NCBI RefSeq assembly: GCF_037975245.1
Contig: NC_092576.1
Location: 6,554,001 to 6,618,000 of the forward strand
Direction of reading: 5' to 3'
Origin: Apostichopus japonicus
Taxonomy: Eukaryota > Echinodermata > Holothuroidea > Aspidochirotida > Stichopodidae
Length of the DNA: 64,000 bases
The translations under genes and the position numbers were made by a program. Positions within the stretch are counted from its first letter, which is position 1. Every line of letters begins with the position of its first letter. A model generated the notes under the pieces. That model had not been told where the DNA came from. It made no database searches and saw only the letters and a list, made by a program, of their open reading frames with translations. This document shows, piece by piece, positions 1-10,800 of this stretch.

Positions 1-1295
1 ATATATACATGGGAAGCACCTTAGAGAAATCTGTGTGTGACATACACACATAGGGAAGACTGTACGTGAATGACTAACTAAGTACTTCTACTACTGTACC
101 TATCATAGAAAACAACATAACAATAAAAAGATTGTAAACTCTCGTTAACAGCAAAACATGTTGTCACAAAATGATCCCTGATATTGTTTTAAGTCACCTG
201 GAATTATAAGTAGCTATGTACAACTACATGGCTCTATGAGGTGCAATTGTTCTCAAGTACCAGCAGTAGGTCTAACTGTAATAGCAATAAGTAAAAAGTG
301 TAAGCAGTATAAAGCAAGCTAGTTTTATTTCTGTGTTACGTATCTTGCTCTACATATTAAGAATAGGGAATTGGGCCTAGACTTAAGTCATGGATCTAAT
401 ACCGGTCTTGAACACTTGTAACAAAGTGACATTGAAATGGATCCCGATCCCAGCATGGAGGAAATTTTCACCCAGTCCAGCTTTAATAAAACTCATAATA
501 AGCCATGATCTTAACTTATACATAGTACAAAGGCAGTCTACTAGTACTACTAATAATTTTTGTATAATAATAATAATACTAAATTGTATCTTATGCAGTC
601 CAAATCTTTTCAAGAACAGGCCCCTTAGAATTATTACACAAGGACAAGAAGGCGTAGGCTAAGAACTAAAGGTTATAAGCCTTAGTCCATTATTAAAATT
701 GGACTAAACTATGCAGGTATTCTAGTATTACTAAAACTAGGCTAGGGCCTACCTGTAGTAAAAACTTGTCGTAGTATATTACTTTAGTAAATACAAAAGT
801 ACTAGGCCTATAGGCTAGCCTAGGCTTGTACTAGGAGTAATATTACTGCCCGCTATGCCCTCGAATTTTTAAATTTTAACTATTTAGTAGCAATCAGTAG
901 TACCGTGACTTATCAACTCCCTGATTTTTCCATATTAACGCAAAAAAATGAAGGGAATCTATGCCGAATAGAAAGATTACGAAAAATACGAGACGTTGCA
1001 AATCTAGCACTAGCTACATCATAGTCGACATATAGCGCTAGGCTGCACGTTATAGGATACGGTGCTTTCGTGTATATGTGTATTATGTACGTTAGGATAC
1101 ATGTATTAGGGGCAACCAAAACCACATAGGAGCACCATTTTCGTTGACCCAAAAATCACACTTTTCGGGGGAGTTACAACTTTTCTGAAAAATATGAGTA
1201 AGATTCAAGCTTATATATTACAAAAATGCTATTTTTACGGTTGAAAGTTGTCTAAGACGCGAAAGTCACATAACGATAGACGTCGACTCGATTTG
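1..1295. other. Region without a supported gene left of the first exons
   Basis: AT-rich sequence up to about 900, then a more CpG-containing stretch (about 950-1580). Open frames here are short and none resembles a known protein. If the thrombospondin gene continues upstream, this is part of one of its introns; it would also be intron of the - strand gene whose first exon is proposed at 1302-1475. I see no repeat or RNA gene. Confidence 0.4.
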
Positions 1296-1301
1296 ACTTA
1301 C

Positions 1302-1475
1302 CTTTATGTTTTTGCGTTGGTCGTCGATAAGAAAATGCACTGTTCTATTGGTAAAATCTTCGTTTCTTTCCGGAAATGATCGTATTTGAGTCTCTAAAGT
1401 ATCCTTTATCGAGCTACGATACTCGTAAACCCGAATGACATTGGGATGTTTGCGAATTTTACCGATTACATCCAT
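1302..1475 (-). CDS. Candidate first coding exon of an unidentified - strand gene
   Basis: On the - strand an ATG at 1475 opens 58 codons (starting MDVIGKIRKHPNVIRVYEYR) that run without a stop to a consensus donor, AAG|GTAAGT, at 1302/1301, leaving phase 0. The codons look coding-like: charged, mixed composition, no low complexity. The sequence upstream of the ATG (1476-1600 on +) is comparatively CpG-rich and carries an ACTTCCGG (ETS-type) motif near 1527, as in many TATA-less promoters. I do not recognise the protein and see no convincing second exon. If real, the gene is transcribed leftward out of the window, either nested in or divergent from the thrombospondin-like gene. A chance open frame ending at a donor is the alternative. 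Confidence 0.4.
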
Positions 1476-1600
1476 ACATGGAAGTAGCGAACCGAAGTCC
1501 GTAGAACCGGATTTGCGCGAAACAATTACTTCCGGGTCAAGTAGCTGTGCTCGAAAATTTGCTAGTAACGGTCATATATTGAGGTCAGACTCCCAACTGT
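1476..1600 (-). promoter_or_regulatory. Possible TATA-less promoter with ETS-type motif
   Basis: CpG dinucleotides are enriched compared with the surroundings. An ACTTCCGG word lies about 50 bp upstream of the - strand ATG at 1475, which on the - strand reads CCGGAAGT, the classic ETS/GABP site. There is no TATA box. The call depends on the exon at 1302-1475 being real. Confidence 0.25.
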
Positions 1601-1656
1601 TAATAGCATGCACATATATTAATAACTGTTCATGTCATCTGTTTCTTGGTTCTTAG

Positions 1657-4600
1657 GACAACTGTCCATTTGTGGTCAACAAACAGCAGACAGACACAGA
1701 TGCTGACGATGTCGGTGACGACTGCGATAACTGTCTCTCGGACTACAACCCTGACCAGCTGGACGCTGACGAGGACGGAGTGGGAGACGAGTGTGATACG
1801 GATGATGATGAAGATGGTAGGTACACCACCGAGATGCATCTAGAAAGAACAGGGAGGGGTGATACTTCTAAACCAGTTTGAGAGAGTGCAAATACTCTGT
1901 GTGCTGTAATGGTACAAAATTGTGAAGGATATTTCACAAAGAGAGGCAGTGATTTAGCATATACACATATACACAAATATTACCTAGCAAATTTGATGAA
2001 CAAAGATATGTACGTTGCAATGAGACTATCAAGAATTCTAGCCGAGAGCGATGTCGTATAGGTCCTAATGTGTATGATATATACCCGTTTACAAATCGTT
2101 TACAAATCATTCTCATTTGGTTTAGTTGTCCTAGATGCTGCTTAATTAATTAATTAGACTGATTTCATTCTCATTTGTTTTAGGTGTCCTAGATGATGCT
2201 TAATTAATGAATTAATTAGACTGATTTCATTCTTATTTGTTTTAGGTGTCCTAAATGCTGCTTAATTAATTAATTAGACTGATTTCATTTTCATTTTGAT
2301 TTAGGTGTCCTAGATGCTGCTTAGTTAATTAATTAATTAGACTGATTTTATTCTCATTCTGTTTAGGTGTCCAAGATGCTGCTTAATTAATTAATTAATT
2401 AGACTGATTTTATTCTCATTATGATCAGGTGTCCTAGATGTTGCTCCTGATAACTGTCAGTTTGTCTCTAATGCCGGTCAGGCTGATTCGGATGGAGACG
2501 GTGTCGGGGACGCCTGCGATAACTGTCCGGACACCTCAAACAGCGGACAGACGGACACAGATCAGAACGGCTATGGGGACAGTTGCGATACCCCGGGGGG
2601 AACCAATCAAGATAGGTACAAACAGACTGGTTGAGTCTATATCAGATTCATCGAAACTTGTCTAACAGATTACATGTTGTCTTCACTTGGGGAGGGGGAG
2701 GGGGGGATATTTAAGAAGACTCAATCAGGCAAGAACTTGGCACTTGAACTGTCAACAAATCTGTCTTCATTATCAATGGATTCCTTTAATCCTTGGATTA
2801 CCACTGTCAGCTTAAAACAGTTTGTTATAATTTGTGTACATAATGTTACTCTATTATCGGTCCTGTGCTTGGCAAGAGACACACCTGTTGTGTTTATTGG
2901 TAACAACTGTTTTTTAACATCCCAGGAGAAGGTCTCCCTATGTGGTGTGCCAGTGAGTCTGTATTTCAGGGATGTATATCAACTCTTGCTGTTAGAAGCA
3001 TAAATGCTTTAGCAGCATTCTACATGCTTATGATCAGGATTCCAATTTGATAATGATACTGTGCAGAATTTGGTTTGCAAACTGAGACAAAACGTAGCAA
3101 TTTGAGAAAAGACCCTTTCCTAAATGATTTCAGGTTTAGAAAAATGCTATAATGATGTGGTTTTGATGCTGTAAAAATTTAAGGATGTAGAAAGTTTCCA
3201 TCAATTTTGCTTAAGCAACCAGTTTTAGCCACCAGACAATCCTTTTAAGCTGTCATAAACTGGTCTGTATTATTATAATTGAATGAATGAGCAGACATCA
3301 AACTCTCTCTCTCTCTCCCTCAGGGATGGTGATGGGGTGCTTGATCTGGATGACAACTGTATTAGCATAGCTAACGCTGACCAGACCGATAACGATGGAG
3401 ATGATATCGGTAAGAATAGATAATCTTATCGTCCTGGATGGACAGAAGTGTCATTTGGGTGTGAAATATAAATTTACTCCACTTTACTCTCTTCTTACAT
3501 AATTTTGGTAAAATTTGTAAATTTGGCCAATAATCATATTACAGTGAAACTGATTTCTTACCACCTTGATAGTTTTCCAAATTTCCTCAGCAGGTAAACA
3601 AAGAGTTTCCAAATCTTATGATTTGTTCCAAACTAAACAAAAAAAAAGAAAGAAAAGTGATATTTTGTTAGATTTTCAACCAGAAGGAAAAAGCATGCAT
3701 ACAGACTTTTCAGAAAAAAAACTATTAAAAAAAAAAAAAAAAGTCAGAATCATATTAACGTCACGGTATTCTTATTTTAGACTAACTTTAAAACACTAAG
3801 TCCTTTTCAGGAAAAACTGTAAAATTTCTGGTATGTAAGTACTACACAACAAAAAAGTCCAAACTTAGTTTAAAATTTTGAAATTTGGCATTTCAGACAT
3901 GTCAATTAAAGAAATCCAAAGTTTTTAGTTTTCTGCATGGTTTTCCTTAAACTGGTATTAATCAGATGCATTCTACATAACCAAGAAGAAATTGTCAAGC
4001 TATGGGATAGTTTGGACTTGGGGAATTTTTGAAATTTTTCACTGAGAGAGTAGATAGTAAAGCAAACAGCAAAAAATATTTTTACTATATCTTTACTAGT
4101 ACATCATAGACCCCCTGTTTGCAAGTTAAAGATAATTAAAAAAAAAAAAAAAGGTTTTTTTCATTCATAGATCATGAGATGGAACTTAATTGTTAAGTCT
4201 CAAGGTTATCAGAAATTTTTGCCTGTTTTCATTTGATATTTTTTTATTTATCAATCTTTATCTACATATTAAAAGACATTTTATATTTTGTTAAAGGTGA
4301 TGCCTGCGATAGCGATAAAGATGGCGACAACGTTTCTGATTCCAGCGACAACTGTCCGATGGTGTCCAACGCAGGTCAAACAGACGCAAATGGTAAAGTT
4401 AAATCTAATTTTGGCCATCATTCAGTAATACTATCTTGGTGTACACGGAATAATTTCAAGTTCAAATTTTGTGTACTAGCAGTTTGGAAGGCTGTGAAAT
4501 TTTTCTCTTATAAAATACTATGTTTTCCTGTGTAAAAACAAATGCCATACATCTTTGGACTTTGTATAGCAATTTGACCATATTGCATAGTTTGCATTGC

Positions 4601-4862
4601 ATTTTGCATAGCATTTGCATAGCAATTTGCATATCAGTTTGCATTGCATTTTGTGATAGTAAATTATTTTCATCCTTTTGAACAATGTTTGTACCATAAA
4701 CTGAAAACCTTGGGTTGTTTCTGTTGATCGTTATGAAAGGGTTTAGTCATTCAATACGATTTAAAAAAAATTGTTTTTGATTGTTTTCAGGAGATGGCAT
4801 CGGTGATGATTGTGAGGACGACTATGATGGAGATGGTGTGGACGACCCCGATGACCACTGTC
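1657..4862 (+). other. Thrombospondin type-3 repeat exons (E1-E5)
   Basis: Exons 1657-1816, 2429-2615, 3324-3409, 4297-4392 and the first part of 4791-4969. The translation is Asp-rich with DxDxDG Ca-binding loops and paired cysteines. Seven DNC-type units are visible: DNCPF, DNCLS, DNCQF, DNCPD, DNCIS, DNCPM and DHCPK. These form the Ca-binding wire that wraps the C-terminal lectin domain in known thrombospondins. No RGD is seen in these repeats. Exon borders fall inside Gly codons (phase 1) or an Arg codon (phase 2). Confidence 0.92.
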
Positions 4863-7800
4863 CAAAGAGCGTGAAATACTCCGGGACAGACTTCACCAGT
4901 TATACCTCTGTGGAGTTAGACTCATCCCTGACAGATGCTTACAGCACTGAATGGCTTATCAATGATAATGTGAGTATTCTAGCTACTCACCCTTGTAGAA
5001 CTCACGGCACTGCCCATAAATTTACAAGCAGGTTCAACCCAAACTCCAAACGTTGACAAGATTTAATAAACCCTGTTGATATTATTCTTGACATGCTGAT
5101 ATGATGAGTTATGACAAGTTGATATTGAGTTATGACATGCTGATATTGAGTTGTGACATGTTGATATTGAGTTGTGACATGTTGATATTGAGTTGTGACA
5201 TGTTGATATTGAGTTGTGACATGTTGATATTGAGTTGTGACATGTTGATATTGAGTTGTGACATGTTGATATTGAGTTGTGACATGCTGATATTGAGTTG
5301 TGACATGTTGATATTGAGTTGTGACATGCTGATATTGAGTTGTGACATGTTGATATTGAGATGTGACATGGTGATATTAAGATGTGACATGCTGATATTG
5401 AGATGTGATATGCTGATATTGAGTTGTGACATGTTGTTATTGAGCTATGACATGTTGTTATTGAGTTGTGACATGTTGACATTGGTTGTTATTGAGTTGT
5501 GACATGTTGTTATTGAGTTGTGACATGCTGATATTGAGTTGTGACATGTTGTTATTGAGTTGTGACATGTTGATATTGGTTGTTATTGAGTTGTGACATG
5601 TTGTTATTGAGTTATGACATGTTGATATTGAGTTGTGACATTTTGTTATTGAGTTGTGACATGTTGATATTGAGTTATGACATGTTGCTATTGAGTTGTG
5701 ACATGTTGATATTGGTTGTTACTGAGTTGTGACATGTTGATATTGTATTGTGACATGTTGTTATTGAGTTTTGACATGTTGTTATTGAGTTGTGACATGT
5801 TGATATTGGTTGATATTGAGTTGTGACATGTTGATATTGAGTTGTAACATGTTGATATTGAGTTATGACATGTTGTTATTGAGTTGTGACATGTTGATAT
5901 TGGTTGTTATTGAGTTGTGACATGTTGATATTGAGTTATGACATGTTGTTATTGAGTTGTGAAATGTTGATATTGAGTTGTGACATGTTGTTATTGAGTT
6001 GTGACATGTTGATATTGAGTTATGACATGTTGTTAGTGAGTTGTGACATGTTGATATTGGTTGTTATTGAGTTGTGACATGTTGATATTGTGTTGTGACA
6101 TGTTGTTATTGAGCTATGACATGTTGTTATTGAGTTGTGACATGTTGACATTGGTTGTTATTGAGTTGTGACATGTTGTTATTGAGTTGTGACATGCTGA
6201 TATTGAGTTGTGACATGTTGATATTGAGTTGTGACATGTTGATATTGAGTTGTGACATGTTGATATTGAGTTGTGACATGCTGATATTGAGTTGTGACAT
6301 GTTGATATTGAGATGTGACATGGTGATATTAAGATGTGACATGCTGATATTGAGATGTGATATGCTGATATTGAGTTGTGACATGTTGTTATTGAGCTAT
6401 GACATGTTGTTATTGAGTTGTGACATGTTGACATTGGTTGTTATTGAGTTGTGACATGTTGTTATTGAGTTGTGACATGCTGATATTGAGTTGTGACATG
6501 TTGTTATTGAGTTGTGACATGTTGATATTGGTTGTTATTGAGTTGTGACATGTTGTTATTGAGTTATGACATGTTGATATTGAGTTGTGACATGTTGTTA
6601 TTGAGTTATGACATGTTGATATTGAGTTGTGACATTTTGTTATTGAGTTGTGACATGTTGTTATTGAGTTTTGACATGTTGTTATTGAGTTGTGACATGT
6701 TGATATTGGTTGATATTGAGTTGTGACATGTTGATATTGAGTTGTAACATGTTGATATTGAGTTATGACATGTTGTTTTTGAGTTGTGACATGTTGTATA
6801 TTGGTTGTTATTGAGTTGTGACATGTTGATATTGAGTTATGACATGTTGTTATTGAGTTGTGAAATGTTGATATTGAGTTGTGACATGTTGTTATTGAGT
6901 TGTGACATGTTGATATTGAGTTATGACATGTTGTTAGTGAGTTGTGACATGTTGATATTGGTTGTTATTGAGTTGTGACATGTTGATATTGTGTTGTGAC
7001 ATGTTGTTATTGAGTTTTGACATGTTGGTATTGAGTTGTGACATGTTGATATTGGTTATTGAGTTGTGACATGTTGATATTGAATTGTGACATGTTGTTA
7101 TTGAGTTGTGACATGTTGATATTGGTTGTTATTGAGTTGTGACATGTTGATATTGAGTTGTGACATGTTGTTATTGAGTTGTGACATGTTGATATTGAGT
7201 TGTGACATGTTGTTATTGAGTTGTGACATGTTGATATTGGTTGATATTGAGTTGTGACATGTTGATATTGGTTGTTATTGAGTTGTGACATGTTGATATT
7301 GAGTTATGACATGTTGATATTGAGTTGTGACATGTTGATCTTTATTTCTGATGTAGTACAGATATTGAAACATAACATATTGACTATTGTTGCTATTTTC
7401 TGATGTTATAATTAATATGTAAAATGCTGATATTTCTCTTCACATACTGATACTGTTCAAAACATATGTTAATTATACAACATCCCAAAATTTGCATTAT
7501 TTGTGGAAATCAACCTTGAAATGTTTGGTACAAGGATCATGAAGAATGCTTTGTTTCCATTGGTTATAACAGGGCAAGGACATCCGTCACATCAACGATA
7601 CAGAGATGCCGTCCATGTTGATAGGGTTGAACGGCTACGGCCCTGTCGACTACTCGGGCACCTGGTACGTCAACGGTGACATGGGAGAAAACTTTATGGG
7701 TATCGTGTTTGGCTATCAGAGTAATCGGAAGTTCTACCTCGTCTTGTGGAAGCACGACAACGGTAACAATCCTAACTATTCTCCCGGACTGAGAGGAATC

Positions 7801-10800
7801 CAGATTAAGGTAAGGAGAATCAGAAGAAAACAAACGTCCGGTATAAATTCCGATTCGTCGCAGGATAAGGTTGATTTGATTCCCCTGTGTTGAATTGATT
7901 GCGGTGGAATAGCCGAGTCAAAACTTAAAGGCAGCGTGGGATATACTAGAGTTTGTGAAATGGTTAAATTTGAGTTTATCCTGAGCCCCGTACGTTTTGG
8001 ATGTGGTGTTGTTGGGCAGCTGTCACAGTGGTAAAGGTACTGATTGCTCTTGGGTCTAAATATACCAATGGATGGAGCATAGTTACCAACATTTGGTCAG
8101 TAAGATGTGGATGTGAAGTCACGACGGTAAAGCAGGCATGAGCTTTTTCAGCCACTTCGTGGAATATCCGTGATGTCTTTTTTTACCTCCGAAATTTACA
8201 CCTCTCAATTTCCGTGAATTCCTAACAACAGCGTTGTTTCATTTGATCCGTTTTTTGCATGTTTTTCATTACCTATGGATATCCAACTTGCAGGGGAACA
8301 AAAACTAGTGTCCTAACACACTGTAGCATATGCAAACTGGAGCCTATACCGCAATTTTGGCACAGTTCCGTTATTTTTTTTTACCCCAGGCTCATCCCTG
8401 GTAAAGGTTTATTTCTCAGGCATTAGATGTATAAACATTTTAAGCATGGTTAGCCAACCCCCCCCCCCCCCCTCTCTCTCTCTCTCTCAAGTTCTTTAAC
8501 TGTTATGTGAACAGATAGGGCATTTAGGTATAATTGCTTTGCTTTGACCAACAAATTCTAAAGACTTTCAATTCAAGGATATTTTCTCTTCATTTCCTAG
8601 AGATGTTTTTCTTTTTTTACATCTGATAACCGCTGCTTAATTTGTTGATTATGACATTCATCAGAATCATGACAATTAATAATTTTTTATATATATATAT
8701 ATATCTAGAAAGTCGCATCCAGCTCAGGACCCAGCAGTACTCTGGCGAACGCTATCTGGTATGCTCAGAGCACGACGGGCGAAACGGAGCTGCTCTGGCA
8801 CGACCCGTGGATGACTGGCTGGGAACATCGCACCTCATATAGGTGGTACCTGTCTCATAGACCATCCGTTGGCTTGATCAGGTATTTATTTGAACCCGAT
8901 GGATCACATAAAATGAAAAAAATTTGGACAATGTGATAGGATAGGTGAAAGTGAAAGTCTCCCAATAGAAACCTGGTCCAGTAACGTCCACCCCCCACCC
9001 CCCTACCGGCAAGGTGGCCCAATTCTGTGGGTACAATTCAGTCTCCCTGAAATAATTTAATTAATTGGCTAACTTAGGCTATCGGTGTTGTGTTTCACTC
9101 ATTAGTTATTAATCTTTGCTAGGCCATTCACACTTGTGGTGACAGTCAATGATATACAATTACCTAGCAGTAAGCTCCAAATGATGTGTATGCAATGATT
9201 ACCACTCAACAAAAATTAAGTGGCATGACGGTCAAGACTGCCTATGGAAAAACAGTCTCTTCAAATGCACTCGAGCATTAATGATTGGTTACTTGATAGC
9301 ATAAACTACCCCAAATACTGCCATTAGGATTCATCTTTGAGCGCTAGTAATTAATTGACCTGTCACCTGTATGATTGTAAACACAAATGTTCTAATGGCC
9401 TACAAATGTGTGTGCAATGAATACCACTCAACCATTGAAGATAAAGTGGGACTATGCAGATACAGTCTTGTGGTCTTTGCTTCATTAGCTAACAGAGTAG
9501 GCCTAGTTATCTTAATGGATTACAGATTTGTTTAATTAAGCAGATATCTACAGATAAGAGATTGGATAGGAATTCTATTGGGAAAAGATATACCTCAGGT
9601 TCAGAAGCATTTTAATTTTTTCATATTCACCTACAAGGTTTTTTTTCAGTAGGTAAGAAGTCTGTTTACAGTATTTATCTCTATTTAATTTTATTTTCAA
9701 GGTTGACTGTCCGGCAGGGAGCTTCAATACTGGTGGATTCTGGCGATCTTTACGATACTTCTTACGCCGGAGGGAGGTTGGGAGTCTTCGTCTACGACCA
9801 GCCAGATGTGATTTGGTCTGGTCTGAAAGCTGAGTGTGCAGAGAGGTAGGTATAGCTAGCTATACAGTAATACCCCCACCACTTTATAGCTATAGAGTAA
9901 TACCCCCACCACTTTATAGCTATAGCGTAATACCCTGCCACTTTAATATGCATAGAATGAAATAGTGTAAAGGGTAGGTATAGATATAGAGTAATACCCC
10001 CACCACTTTATAGCTATAGCGTAATACCCTGCCACTTTAATATGCATAGAATGAAATAGTGTAAAGGGTAGGTATAGCTATAGAGAGTAATACCCCCACC
10101 ACTTTATAGCTATAGCGTAATACCCTGCCACTTTAATATGCATAGAATGAAATAGTGTAAAGGGTAGGTATAGATATAGAGTAATACCCCCACCACTTTA
10201 TAGCTATAGCGTAATACCCTGCCACTTTAATATGCATAGAATGAAATAGTGTAAAGGGTAGGTATAGATATAGAGTAATACCCCCACCACTTTATAGCTA
10301 TAGCGTAATACCCTGCCACTTTAATATGCATAGAATGAAATAGTGTAAAGGGTAGGTATAGATATAGAGTAATACCCCCACCACTTTATAGCTATAGCGT
10401 AATACCCTGCCACTTTAATATGCATAGAATGAAATAGTGTAAAGGGTAGGTATAGATATAGAGTAATACCCCCACCACTTTATAGCTATAGCGTAATACC
10501 CTGCCACTTTAATATGCATAGAATGAAATAGTGTAAAGGGTAGGTATAGATATAGAGTAATACCCCCACCACTTTATAGCTATAGCGTAATACCCTGCCA
10601 CTTTAATATGCATAGAATGAAATAGTGTAAAGGGTAGGTATAGATATAGAGTAATACCCCCACCACTTTATAGCTATAGCGTAATACCCTGCCACTTTAA
10701 TATGCATAGAATGAAATAGTGTAAAGGGTAGGTATAGATATAGAGTAATACCCCCACTACTTTATAGCTATAGAGTAATACCTCCACCACTTTAATAGCA

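Larger units (their letters stand above)
4863..9845 (+). other. Thrombospondin C-terminal (L-lectin-like) domain exons (E5-E8)
   Basis: End of 4791-4969, then 7573-7809, 8709-8881 and 9702-9845. Family landmarks in order: [74 protein letters not shown], then [20 protein letters not shown] and SGLKAEC. These match the thrombospondin C-terminal domain along its whole length (about 220 residues). The domain looks complete and undamaged. Introns in this block carry a 2.3-kb VNTR, a 268-bp MITE and a 94-bp minisatellite. Confidence 0.93.

Noticed and set aside
5063-5502. Long repeating open frames (MLILSCD and STCHNSI types)
   Set aside because: Produced by a 21-bp minisatellite whose period is a multiple of three, open on both strands; no splice or start context.
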